Source: Sweltsa coloradensis (taxonomy: Eukaryota; Arthropoda; Insecta; Plecoptera; Chloroperlidae). Taken from it: a stretch of DNA of 64,000 nt. Position 1 is the stretch's first letter. Each line of letters opens with the position of its first letter. This document shows positions 51,901 through 58,990 of the stretch, in pieces. The notes under the pieces were generated by a model. The model had not been told where the DNA came from. It worked only from the letters and a program-made list of their open reading frames with translations, and ran no database searches. A program made the position numbers and the translations under genes. The stretch spans positions 1,054,001-1,118,000 of the forward strand of contig JAMZAV010000024.1 of NCBI GenBank assembly GCA_024449915.1, written 5' to 3'.

Positions 51901-53033
51901 AAATAAATATGAAAAATGTAACTTTTTAGCCACAAAACAGTAAAAAACAATTAATTTCCGAAAATATATTACAAACTCGATCGATTCATACCTATTATGG
52001 CTTCAGTATAATATATAACATTAAACTTGCTACGTATATCAATTGTCCATAAAGTTAGCTTTAAATAGACGTGTTTCATTTAATTGTAAGTTGTTACACA
52101 TTCACAAATTGAGTTTTAGTGAAAACTAATCGCCGCCATTGTAAATTAAGATTGCCGTAAAAACAAGCAATTTTGGTAGGACCCGGGAAATATTTTCTTA
52201 TAATACAATATGATATTGAAATTATCCGAAAAAAACAGCTTTTACTCGCTAATCGTGCTCCTCTTAAAAATAGGAAAATTGTGGTTAAAATCATCCGCAG
52301 GGAAAATATATGCAGGATATAGTTTTAACGAAACTACGTAGGACCTGTGTGCCACTTTTCGACTTCGCGTGACGATGTGTGAGCTATTACTAAAATTATG
52401 TGACTTCGTGTGGTTTTCTTATTGACAGAACAGTTGAAGTTGACCCACAGATCAAGAGTATCGTACGAGATTCTGATTCAGAAGTCCTGGGTTCGATACC
52501 CAACACACCGGATATTCTGACTGCAAGTTACCCCTTCACAATTCCACACAACAAATACCTATATAGTTATGCACCTGAAGAGGGGCATGCCATTGCACCT
52601 GGGGCATGCCATTGCACCTTGAGCATGTTTCACATAAAAATGTTCAAAACCTTGAATTTGTTAAGGTTATTTCTACTTCTTACTTCAGTCAGTTAAATAT
52701 TTTTATATTGGATCAATTAACAATTAGTGTTATGGGGAATAGTTTATACCTAAATCTAAATGAAAAGAAATTTTATCCGTTGACTTGACGGCAATCGACA
52801 ATGTTTTTAGTTATCATCAAAAAATTCAGTTTTTCATTTTGTTTAAAAAAGGTCGCAAGTACGCCATGCTGAAGCTCAAGATTATCCTTGCTACTATCAT
52901 GCGGAACTTCAAAGTCTACTCCGACATCAAAGAGGCAGATTTCAAGCTACAAGCTGACATCATCTTGAAGCGAGCAGAAGGTTTCAAGATTCGACTAGAG
53001 CCCCGCAAGAGCCTTGCAGCAGCAGCCCACTAA
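30044..53033 (+). CDS. CYP4G: Cytochrome P450 CYP4G, complete, 11 exons
   Basis: Insect CYP4G enzymes are ER-anchored oxidative decarbonylases that turn long-chain aldehydes into cuticular hydrocarbons, with NADPH-P450 reductase as electron donor. Exons: 30044-30251, 37141-37247, 39617-39707, 40771-40953, 41497-41566, 42381-42507, 43043-43187, 44057-44166, 44774-45011, 47493-47678, 52852-53033, all GT-AG and in phase. They give 1647 nt, 548 residues. Seen: an N-terminal anchor (about 14-36), hinge [11 protein letters not shown], helix C WRSHRK, the acidic insertion at about 276-310 that marks CYP4G, I-helix EGHDTT (E347 matches the heme-linking Glu of CYP4 enzymes), ExxR at E405-R408, and heme loop [10 protein letters not shown] with Cys487. 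The start is the first ATG of MMVAG; a GTG just before it is not used. An alternative copy of the last exon lies at 56418-56599. Confidence 0.97.
30416..31208 (+). mobile_element. Helentron-like non-autonomous element, copy A
   Basis: The 5' end reads TTGTTGGATGAGCGTAGCG. Near the 3' end its inverted copy TACGCTCATCCAACAA is followed by AACGCG, then AAGCGTT (hairpin arms) and the end CCTAG before host T. A T-rich tract lies near the 5' end. About 170-bp internal units (CTACATGCTTTATCC... AACCTTAATTT) are repeated. No protein is encoded. Confidence 0.65.
31531..31942. mobile_element. hAT-like MITE
   Basis: The terminal inverted repeats CAGTGTTGTGA and TCACAACACTG are perfect over 11 bp, in the style of hAT ends. 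The flanking 8-mers CTTCTAAT and CTTCAATA could be a decayed target duplication. The interior is AT-rich and repeats the palindrome TTATCTAGATAA many times. No coding capacity. Confidence 0.7.
32335..32417 (-). repeat. tRNA-derived SINE (GGCATG type), minus strand
   Basis: On the minus strand it reads GTGGGTTCACATCCCGAACA after a TGACACTAGGTGGAC stretch, then a TATGTTTG tail. This is a B-box with one change. It abuts the 46-bp tandem repeat that carries the CCGCGG of the SINE head. Confidence 0.5.
32418..32583. repeat. 46-bp tandem repeat, about 3.6 units
   Basis: Units start at 32418, 32464, 32510 and 32556 with GCATTACCGCGG. Each holds two ACTGCTGAGTGGGTGG sub-units. The copies are nearly identical. 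Confidence 0.93.
33133..33894 (+). mobile_element. Helentron-like non-autonomous element, copy B
   Basis: The 5' end is TTGGATGAGCAAACC. The inverted GCTCATCCATCAA near the 3' end is followed by hairpin arms AACGC (33859) and GCGTT (33875) and the terminal CTAG at 33891-33894 before host T. The interior shares TTCGAAATCTCTGAACTTAG with copy A and TAGCTCGGGTGT with copy D. It contains a 2 x about 174-bp internal tandem duplication (33367-33715). Confidence 0.65.
33960..34200 (+). repeat. tRNA-derived SINE (TTTTCCTCAGTC type)
   Basis: An A-box-like TAGAGGTAGGTCATGCG and the B-box GGATCGATTCC are followed by CCAGGGTTTTCCTCAGTCAG. The phrase TTTTCCTCAGTC recurs at 43761 after another B-box-like sequence. 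Confidence 0.55.
35579..36228. mobile_element. TTAA-flanked MITE, 650 bp
   Basis: The left end TTAAAGGGGTATTTAA and the right end GCCCCTTTAA are inverted copies. A second matching block (AACTCAAAAAAT and TTTTTTGAGTT) lies just inside. TTAA at both borders would fit a piggyBac-type target site, but no transposase is present to prove it. Confidence 0.55.
36560..36645 (+). repeat. Degraded tRNA-like SINE
   Basis: It reads ACCTTGTTGAGTATAGG, then CTTTGAACCCCAGTCGAGG and CTTTTACGACATT. It resembles the 18560 and 27895 copies (B-box, CCAGTC, TTTTACGACA) but is mutated. Confidence 0.4.
36860..36908. repeat. (TTA)n microsatellite
   Basis: About 50 bp of ATT repeats in CYP4G intron 1. Confidence 0.95.
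37141..37247 (+). CDS. CYP4G: CYP4G exon 2
   Basis: It encodes [20 protein letters not shown] and LVDPRDVE, covering the beta-1 region. The acceptor TTTTTTCCAG ends at 37140 and the donor GTAAGA starts at 37248. It ends in phase 0. Confidence 0.95.
37248..39616 (+). other. CYP4G intron 2
   Basis: A 2.4-kb AT-rich intron with a tRNA-like repeat at 37499-37572. No exon or RNA gene was recognised. Confidence 0.7.
37440..37575 (-). repeat. tRNA-like repeat, minus strand
   Basis: Read on the minus strand, 37499-37572 has an A-box TAGCTTAGGGGTAAAGC and a B-box AGTTCGATACCCC, with paired ends TCCCGG and CTGGGA. The anticodon and T stems are mismatched. The flank ATCCAGAAATTAAAAAATCC matches the flank of the 58590 copy. 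Hence a tRNA-derived repeat, not a tRNA gene. Confidence 0.5.
39617..39707 (+). CDS. CYP4G: CYP4G exon 3
   Basis: It encodes [20 protein letters not shown] and [10 protein letters not shown], the B-B' region typical of CYP4. The acceptor TTTCAG ends at 39616 and the donor GTACAG starts at 39708. It ends in phase 1. Confidence 0.95.
39708..40770 (+). other. CYP4G intron 3 with small palindrome and SINE-like repeat
   Basis: It holds a palindromic element at 39876-39964 and a B-box-bearing repeat at 40195-40400 (GGCTCGATCCC). No exon is seen. Confidence 0.6.
39876..39964. repeat. Small palindromic (hairpin) element
   Basis: Arms of 32 bp (39876-39907 and 39933-39964) pair with few mismatches, from ATGTACA inward to AAGTAAATCAAGGG, around a 25-base loop. 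It could be a very small MITE or a recent fold-back. Confidence 0.8.
40771..40953 (+). CDS. CYP4G: CYP4G exon 4 (helix C)
   Basis: It encodes [20 protein letters not shown], with the WxxxR of helix C, then [15 protein letters not shown]. The acceptor TTGCAG ends at 40770 and the donor GTACTG starts at 40954. Both phases are 1. Confidence 0.95.
41497..41566 (+). CDS. CYP4G: CYP4G exon 5
   Basis: It encodes [20 protein letters not shown] and AVMK (split). This block is very well conserved among CYP4G proteins. The acceptor TTCCAG ends at 41496 and the donor GTAAGT starts at 41567. It ends in phase 2. Confidence 0.95.
42381..42507 (+). CDS. CYP4G: CYP4G exon 6
   Basis: It encodes [20 protein letters not shown], then [11 protein letters not shown], a CYP4G-type F-G region. 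The acceptor TTGTTAG ends at 42380 and the donor GTAACA starts at 42508. It ends in phase 0. Confidence 0.95.
43043..43187 (+). CDS. CYP4G: CYP4G exon 7 (subfamily-specific insertion)
   Basis: It encodes [13 protein letters not shown], then an Ala/Thr stretch ([19 protein letters not shown]) and the acidic [14 protein letters not shown]. An extra charged segment between helices G and H is the hallmark of CYP4G and is absent from other CYP4 enzymes. The donor GTAATG starts at 43188. It ends in phase 1. Confidence 0.95.
43683..43870 (+). repeat. SINE-like repeat ending in a single minisatellite unit
   Basis: A degraded B-box (GATTCAAATCCCGTC) is followed by CAGAGGTTTTCCTCAGTCG and, at the end, CCTGAAGAGGGGCATGCATT plus GCACCGTGGACAGGTTT. 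That ending matches one unit of the minisatellite at 24922-25620. Confidence 0.6.
44057..44166 (+). CDS. CYP4G: CYP4G exon 8 (I-helix start)
   Basis: It encodes [18 protein letters not shown], then [15 protein letters not shown]. The final Glu corresponds to the residue that covalently links heme in CYP4 enzymes. The acceptor TTTCAG ends at 44056 and the donor GTGTGA starts at 44167. It ends in phase 0. Confidence 0.95.
44774..45011 (+). CDS. CYP4G: CYP4G exon 9 (oxygen-binding motif, ExxR)
   Basis: It begins [20 protein letters not shown] (I-helix oxygen-activation motif). Then come [19 protein letters not shown] and [20 protein letters not shown] with the K-helix ExxR. The donor GTGAGT starts at 45012. 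It ends in phase 1. Confidence 0.96.
45380..47022 (+). mobile_element. Non-LTR retrotransposon (LINE) remnant, reverse transcriptase part
   Basis: Reverse-transcriptase blocks appear in order: [80 protein letters not shown], the catalytic FADD at about 46096, then a C-terminal [15 protein letters not shown] and [13 protein letters not shown]. This layout fits CR1/L2- or Jockey-type elements. It is dead: a frameshift at the G-run near 45625, a stop at 45909, a further frame break near 46260 and a TAG near 46339. The 5' part (endonuclease) is missing. The 3' tail is an AATAAATAAATGTAAAATG repeat, as in 5'-truncated insertions. Confidence 0.92.
47048..47413 (+). mobile_element. Helentron-like element, copy D, probably 5'-truncated
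   Basis: It begins near TAGCTCGGGTGTTTTTTT, shared with copy B. It contains TCTCTGAACTTAG and AAAAGCTCATCCTTCAACGCG, then AAAGCGTT, and ends in CCTAG before host T. The 5' inverted-repeat partner (GGATGAGC) is missing. The LINE tail ends about 25 bp upstream. Confidence 0.55.
47493..47678 (+). CDS. CYP4G: CYP4G exon 10 (meander and heme loop)
   Basis: It encodes [38 protein letters not shown] and [15 protein letters not shown], with the heme-ligand cysteine. The acceptor CTCAG ends at 47492 and the donor GTGAGA starts at 47679. Both phases are 1. Confidence 0.96.
48405..48961 (-). repeat. Inverted copy of the repeat within the duplicated units
   Basis: The reverse complement matches about 51730-52345 and 55325-55895, including GCATGGCTTACTA, TTTGCAGGTGCACTCA and CCAAGATGGCC. 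A weaker tandem copy of its core (CACAATTAAATGAAACACAT, GGTATGAATCCGTCG) follows at about 48968-49220. Confidence 0.8.
50869..51738. repeat. G-run-bearing element with loose inverted ends
   Basis: The left end CTACAGTATAGGCTCCCAT and the right end ATGGGAGCCCTACTACAGTA are inverted partners with gaps. The interior has GGGGGGCTGTGCCCCCC, a long G-run at 51237-51251 and a C-run at 51283-51290. It also has the hairpin GTCCCGGCTAC / GTAGCCGGGAC at 51642-51665. Non-coding. Confidence 0.45.
52430..52650 (+). repeat. tRNA-derived SINE in duplication unit 1
   Basis: A tRNA-like head ends in the B-box GGGTTCGATACCC, with body CCGGATATTCTGACTGCAAG. The tail CCTGAAGAGGGGCATGCCAT TGCACC is here partly doubled. 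The unit 2 copy at 55996-56205 has a single tail unit. Confidence 0.65.
52852..53033 (+). CDS. CYP4G: CYP4G exon 11, copy 1 (L-helix and C-terminus)
   Basis: It encodes [19 protein letters not shown] through [20 protein letters not shown] and ends SLAAAAH with stop TAA. The acceptor AG at 52850-52851 follows a weak tract (TTTTGTTTAAAAAAG). A second, coding-identical copy lies at 56418-56599. Confidence 0.93.
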
Positions 53034-53178
53034 AGCAGACGAATTCTCTCCACTTGTGACTTTGTTGCTTTCAAACAACTTATTGCATTACTATAGCGAG
53101 TAATGTTCTCTAGGTTTGTTGATGATTATTCAAGTATTTTAAGAGAGGAAATTGCATGACAAATATTGTTGAATTTAC

Positions 53179-53184
53179 AATAAA
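53179..53184 (+). terminator. Poly(A) signal after CYP4G exon 11, copy 1
   Basis: AATAAA in TTTACAATAAAGG lies 146 nt after the stop codon. The same signal is kept in copy 2. Confidence 0.6.
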
Positions 53185-53465
53185 GGAAAAAGTTACATAT
53201 AGTTAAAAAAGGTATCACATTATTTTGTCTTGATTCTGACACATATTTTTTTACCTTATTCATTTGGTGTAAGCTCGTATGTTATCAGGTACAATGTGGT
53301 TTGACAAACCAGTGAGGAAGGTCGAAGTAAAGTCGTTGAAAAGTCATAACAATTGAATGGTGAATTTAAATTGAAATAATAAAAGTTCATTGTATGATAT
53401 TCGTGGGGACAGCCACAGAAAATCACTTTTTTCCTTGTTTCCTTTTTTTAAGCTTCGAACTCCTT

Positions 53466-54676
53466 TTTCGGTTAGGTTTAACTAGATTTCTTTTTATTCT
53501 GAGAAGATAAAAATGTATCGATAAAACTAATAAAAATGTTCGTGCACCTGAAAATACAATAAAAATACATACTAATAATAACTATATTAATTCGAAAACA
53601 TTAAAATGCTGCACAATGTAAATTATTGGTCTATGGCTAGTTAATTTATTGAATTTTACCTGCCCATAGGGCAGGAAGGTTAATCAGGGCACGTGTGGCC
53701 CTCTGTAGCCTGATACGTGTGATCAATGTATTTCAGTTATGAAACAACCATTAAAAACACCAAGAGAACATGACGTTTGTTGAGTTAGACGACGGGAAGG
53801 GCAAAAGGTGGGTAAAGGTACTAATACAATCTTTTAAGTTTTCTTTGTTATCAAAGTACGATCACATTATGCTAAACTTTGTCGACAACATTCGATTCCA
53901 ACACTAGCAAGTCGTCGTAGTGCAACCGACTAATTTTCCTCTACAAACATCTTCATAACTTCATCAACACGGACCTACTTCAAGATTTTTCTTTTTTCTT
54001 TTCTTTTCATTCCCCACCCCTTTTTTTATATATTCGATTCATTCATAAATTGCATTTAATATCCTTTTTATTTGTTATCAAATTTGTTGAGTATTTAATG
54101 CATTGTTGTAATATTACTATTTCAAAGTTTTATTGTTGTGTCTGCATCTATGTAATTAGATTTATTTAGTGTCCTCCTTTGTAAATCAGTTTTTATAACT
54201 GAATAGGATAGACGTTAAATAAATAAATAAAAATAAAAAAATAAAATATAAACTTTCACATCCCTTCAAGATTTACAAGAAATTACATCCCCTTCAAAAT
54301 TCCACGTGCTCGTGTTGATTTTTTTAAATTTTCCCCCATTAACCGAATTCAAGGAACCTACAACAAATTATTAGCCATTAATATAGAAATTGACATCAAC
54401 CACAACCACATGAAACTTCATATTATTTAAAGCAGCTGTTTATGCCAGTTTACCAACATGACTCATTTAACACTCTTGTCACCTTGTCACCTTTTCACCG
54501 GTTTTGTATTTTATAACCTCAGTTTTTTCTTATGACTATTTAGTGATTAGTTTGTGTATTCATTGTTATATCTGTGTTCGACTATGGCAGCCACCTCTAC
54601 AACTCAGGTAAGCTGTTGACTCCTATCTCTATCCACATTGATTATACCAGCCTGTTGGCATCTACCTATTAATATT

Positions 54677-54707
<31 letters not shown>

Positions 54708-54923
54708 TTATTATTATTTTATTAATTATTATTATGTTATTCAAGTTTTCTTGTTGTATTTGGAGTAAAATTTTATTTTAAAAGTACTTGTTCATGTACT
54801 CAATTATTTTTATTAAGTAATTGAATTGTTTTAAATTGTATTTTAAATTGTTTAGTTTTAGTTACCGGTACCTAACACTTGTGGGTTAATACCTGTTGTT
54901 AGAGATCAATAATATAAAATGAT
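53466..54923. other. Unique spacer between the duplicated units
   Basis: AT-rich, with a (TTA)n microsatellite at about 54668-54720 and an AAATAAATAAATAAAA stretch near 54218-54245 that looks like a retroelement tail. No gene is recognised. Confidence 0.6.
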
Positions 54924-55995
54924 AACGTTGAAACGAAATTAGGAATATATTTAAGTCACAACACATTGTACACTCAACAATCCCTTCAATATTCTTGTTA
55001 CTTTTTCGCAAAAAAGGAAAATCTGTCTATAGTTTATCGGAAAAATGACACTTTCTTCTGACTGTTGGCAGCCTGGATCTTGACCTTGACTTCTTGAATC
55101 TTTATAGTTCGTTTTTGGTGAGTGGTTGGTAACTGGCCATGGTCGGGGTGAATAGTTGCATTGCAGGCGCCGCGATTCAAATGCTAGACCGTAAAAATAG
55201 CGCGGTCGTTCGCCATTCTAAAAAAAAACGGGACAATTAGGCGTCCCGGCTACAAGTAGCCGGGACACCGGGACACCACCTCAAAAAAGGGACTGTCCCG
55301 GCTAAAACGGTACGAATGGGAGCCCTACTACAGTAGTAAGCCATGCTGCGCGCCGAGCTCCACATGCATCGTCAGAGGCGGCAGCCGCCGCGTCACACGC
55401 ACGTGCGCAATAATTCGTATTTAAGTCATTTTTTAACGTACGTAAATACAATTTTGCAGGTGCACTCAACACAATATGTACGTCATGCTTTACAGGAAGA
55501 TAAATATGAAAAATGTAACTATTTTAGCCACAAAACAGTAAAATACAATTAATTTCGAAAATATATTACAATCTCGATCGGATTCATACCTATTATGGCT
55601 TCAGTATAATATATAACATTAAACTTGCTACGTATATCAATTGTCCATAAAGTTAGCTTTAAATAGACGTGTTTCATTTAATTGTAAGTTGTATACAGCA
55701 TTCACAAATTGAGTTTTAGTGAAAAACTGTAATCGCCGCCATTTTCCAAGATGGCCGCTAACGCACAAAGCGGATTTTGGCGGACCCGAAGTATGTTTCA
55801 TAAAACAATATTATTGAATGATCCTGAAAAAATCAGCTTTCTCCTAATTTTGTCCGGGTCGGTATAGGAAATTGGGTTAAAATCATGCCACTATATGCAG
55901 GATATAGTTTTAACGAAACTACGTAGGACCTGTGTGCCACTTTTCGACTTCGCGTGACGATGTGTGAGCTATTACTAAAATTATGTGACTTCGTG

Positions 55996-56205
55996 TGGTT
56001 TTCTTATTGACAGAACAGTTGAAGTTGACCCACAGATCAAGAGTATCGTACGAGATTCTGACTCAGAAGTCCTGGGTTCGATACCCAATACACCGGATAT
56101 TCTGACTGCAAGTTACCCCTTCACAATTCCACACAACAAATACCTATATAGTTATGCACCTGAAGAGGGGCATGCCATTGCACCTGGGGCATGTTTCACA
56201 TAAAA
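55996..56205 (+). repeat. tRNA-derived SINE in duplication unit 2
   Basis: Same as the copy at 52430-52650 but with one GGGGCATGCC tail unit instead of two, so tail-unit number changed after the duplication. Confidence 0.65.
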
Positions 56206-56417
56206 ATGTTCAAAACCTTGAATTTGTTAAGGTTATTTCTACTTCTTACTTCAGTCAGTTAAATATTTTTATATTGGATCAATTAACAATTAGTGTTATG
56301 GGGAATAGTTTATACCTAAATCTAAATGAAAATAAATTTTATCCGTTGACTTGACGGCAATCGACAATGTTTTTAGTTATCATCAAAAAATTCAGTTTTT
56401 CATTTTGTTTAAAAAAG

Positions 56418-56599
56418 GTCGCAAGTACGCCATGCTGAAGCTCAAGATTATCCTTGCTACTATCATGCGGAACTTCAAAGTCTACTCCGACATCAAAGAG
56501 GCAGATTTCAAGCTACAAGCTGACATCATCTTGAAGCGAGCAGAAGGTTTCAAGATTCGACTAGAGCCCCGCAAGAGCCTTGCAGCAGCAGCCCACTAG
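56418..56599 (+). CDS. CYP4G: CYP4G exon 11, copy 2 (duplicate terminal exon)
   Basis: By eye the 182-bp exon is the same as copy 1 through the last His codon; the stop is TAG instead of TAA. The acceptor context is also the same. It lies inside the 2.1-kb direct duplication, with no second set of exons 1-10 between the copies. It is therefore an alternative last exon or a non-expressed duplicate, unless the assembly has placed two alleles side by side. Confidence 0.85.
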
Positions 56600-56744
56600 C
56601 GCAGACGAATTCTCTCCACTTGTGACTTTGTTGCTTTCAAACAACTTATTGCATTACTATAGCGAGTAATGTTCTCTAGGTTTGTTGATGATAATTCAAG
56701 TATTTTAAGAGAGGAAATTGCATGACAAATATTGTTTAACTTAC

Positions 56745-56750
56745 AATAAA
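56745..56750 (+). terminator. Poly(A) signal after CYP4G exon 11, copy 2
   Basis: AATAAA in TTACAATAAAGG lies 146 nt after the stop of the duplicate exon, at the same spacing as in copy 1. Confidence 0.5.
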
Positions 56751-57546
56751 GGAAAAAGTTACATATAGTTAAAAAAGGTATCACATTATTTTGTCTTGAT
56801 TCTGACACATATTTTTTTACCTTATTCATTTGGTGTAAGCTCGTATGTTATCAGGTACAATGTGGTTTGACAAACCAGTGAGGAAGGTCGAAGTAAAGTC
56901 GTTGAAAAGTCATAACAATTGAATGGTGAATTTAAATTGAAATAATAAAAGTTCATTGTATGATATTAGTGGGGACAGCCACAGAAAATCACTTTTTTCC
57001 TTGTTTCCTTTTTTTAAGCTTCGAACTCCTTCATATCCAACCTCCCATCACAGTATTTCATCTCAGGTCAAATAGTCATAAATTGAGAGCCTTGATCCTT
57101 ATCAATCAGTATCGATTAATTGATTCCTATCGGCGGTACCATTATGTATTTCATGTCCCTTCTAAACTCAATGGCGGTACTAAAATTAGGTTGAGGTGAT
57201 GTTGGTATTATGTATCTAATGTATTATTTACATTTTTAATTGTATACATTCTTCATTGGAATAATATATGACTTGCGCGTGTACGTGATGTTTTTGTAAA
57301 ATTGCACAAATAAACCAAAACTGAAACTAGTCTGAATAATAAATAGGCCTAGTAATCATAGTAGAAGAAGTGAAACGGGCATTTGAAAAGCAACATGTAG
57401 CCCCCACTCCCACCCCCAAAAGCCTACGATTTTTTTATAATTGTAATCTGGGGTACTAGCTTTTACTAGTAGGAAAAATCGTGTGGTGTGGGGTGCTATC
57501 TGGTGATTTGAAATGTGTCCTTTGGAGGACCATCTAGGCCTCGTGA

Positions 57547-57981
57547 TAACAGGTTCGTTTTTTTGTCCTGCACTTTCCTGTGGTGCCGGTGAAGGGTGGA
57601 GACCGGAAAATGTCGATAGTGTAGTTACACCACAGGAAGACAAAAAACGTTTTGGTGTTATTCTGTACAATTTTGATTTCTATTTACGTTTGTATGAAAT
57701 AAGTAATGTACGTAATATAAAACATGATTTTTCCTGGTATAAAGCCTAGAAGAAATGTTGACATTACGTTAAAACACAGTTAAATTTAAGTTGCCGCCAT
57801 CTTTTCACTGCACTACACCGCACACTCACCTCTGGAGCGGGTGTTACACCGCGGTAAAGTGTAAGTTTACACTGGACAAAATAACGCCGCAGTGTAAGTT
57901 GCACGGACACAGAATAACGTGTTGGTGCTCTACACCTTGCACCAGCGACGGCAGTGCAGGACAAAAAAACGAACCTGCTTA
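57547..57981. mobile_element. MITE with 24-bp perfect terminal inverted repeats
   Basis: The left end starts CAGGTTCGTTTTTTTGTCCT then GCAC at 57550. The right end is its exact reverse complement, finishing at 57977. TAA-like bases border both ends. The roughly 430-bp interior has small hairpins (GTGTAAGTTTACAC) and no coding capacity. The superfamily is not assigned. Confidence 0.75.
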
Positions 57982-58275
57982 GTCCAATATGCCAGCACAT
58001 TGTAAAAATTTAGAAAGTTTGCTTTTGTCATAAACAGTAAAATAGGTAGTTCTAGTTAGCCTCCACCCTTACATGCGGAAATATCACACTTACATCGTTT
58101 GTGCTCTGTGCATGTTTGTGCACAAACTTGAGGTCACAATTAAATAAAAATCCTTGGCTGGGGGGGGGGCGGGGGGGGCTAGCTTCACAGGATAACAAAT
58201 CACACAATTTTTCTACGAGTTTTGAGGATTTTAACATGAAGCTGAAATAGCTTACTTTGAAGAAAGTCGAACGTG

Positions 58276-58362
58276 AATTGAAGTCCGCCCCAACCGGGAT
58301 ACGAACCACGGGTCTCCCACATTTCAGGTGAGCGTCTTAACCACTAGACCATCAGGACAGGT
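58276..58362 (-). repeat. tRNA-like sequence, minus strand
   Basis: On the minus strand it has the A-box TGGTCTAGTGGTTAAGACG and the B-box GGTTCGTATCCC, with CTGAAAT in the anticodon-loop position. The T stem is mispaired. The 3' part (CCGGTTGGGGCGGAC) is shared with the copy at 58590-58620. Therefore a tRNA-derived repeat or pseudogene. Confidence 0.5.
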
Positions 58363-58512
58363 ACATTTTAATTCCTGAATTGTAGCTGCATTATACATCT
58401 GAATGGATGGAACAATACTGCAACGAATATCTGTTGCCTTTGAACTGACCACCACACATTAATAATAATGTCATTACTCGTTACCTTTACGCAGGTATGA
58501 GCGAGGGTTTAT

Positions 58513-58690
58513 TTCTCGATTTGGTTGGTCGGAAAACACTCTCGTAGGTGTAATTATTGTTATTATTTAATACAATTCAGAAATTAAAAAAGTCCGCCCC
58601 AACCGGGATTCGAACCACGTGTCTCCCGTGACCCGTGGTTTTTGGACAATGACACCTACGGGAGTGTTTCCCGACCAACCAAATCGAGAA
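58513..58690. mobile_element. Fold-back element enclosing a tRNA-like core
   Basis: Arms 58513-58550 and 58653-58690 are inverted copies over 38 bp with two or three differences (TTCTCGATTTGGTTGGTCGG outward end). Between them a minus-strand tRNA-like B-box (GGTTCGAATCCCGG) is followed by AACCGGGATT partners. Partial relatives lie at 8030-8140 and 37440-37575. Confidence 0.7.
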
Positions 58691-58920
58691 GTGAATCATG
58701 GAAATATGCAATTATATAAATAAATGCCACAAAATGATATAAAAAAACACCTAATGTATTTGCTATTATCAGCTCTTCTCTTTTTACTTTATCTCGCTCG
58801 AGCAGACCTGTAGAAGAGAAGCTCTGTTTCTATGGGAATGATCTTGCCATAGAAAACTCAAGACTACTCTCGCAGATCATGAGTTAGATCCATGATTAAT
58901 ATTGTGTTTATAATGTCTCA

Positions 58921-58990
58921 GGTCCTGAAGAGGACCTCCCCACCGAAGTGGGAAGGGTGTCGAGCACCGCCGATCCTAGGAACGACGGCG
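58921..58990. other. Cluster of four small hairpins, possible structured RNA or element end
   Basis: Four successive perfect stems: GGTCCT-GAAG-AGGACC (58921-58936), CCCAC-CGAA-GTGGG (58939-58952), GGTG-TCGAG-CACC (58956-58968), and GCCG...CGGC (58969-58989). The function is unknown. It could be the structured end of a mobile element. Confidence 0.35.

Larger units (their letters stand above)
47679..52851 (+). other. CYP4G intron 10 (5.2 kb)
   Basis: It holds the minus-oriented copy of a repeat at 48405-48961, a partial second copy up to about 49220, a G-run element (50869-51738), hairpins and the first part of duplication unit 1. No exon is recognised. Confidence 0.7.
51318..53465 (+). repeat. 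Direct duplication unit 1 (contains exon 11)
   Basis: It starts at AACGTTGAAACGA and runs to AGCTTCGAACTCCTT. It aligns with 54924-57031 over its full length with scattered single-base changes and small indels. One segment near 52140-52250 differs more. It includes intron sequence, a SINE tail, exon 11 and its 3' flank. Confidence 0.92.
54924..57031 (+). repeat. Direct duplication unit 2 (contains exon 11 copy 2)
   Basis: Second copy of the 2.1-kb unit, offset by about 3.57-3.61 kb from unit 1. The two units are separated by about 1.46 kb of sequence found only once (53466-54923). Confidence 0.92.
57032..58920. other. Downstream flank of CYP4G, MITEs and tRNA-like repeats
   Basis: No gene is seen. 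It contains the CAGGTTCG MITE (57547-57981), tRNA-like repeats (58276-58362 and 58590-58650) and a G-run at about 58161-58179. Confidence 0.65.
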
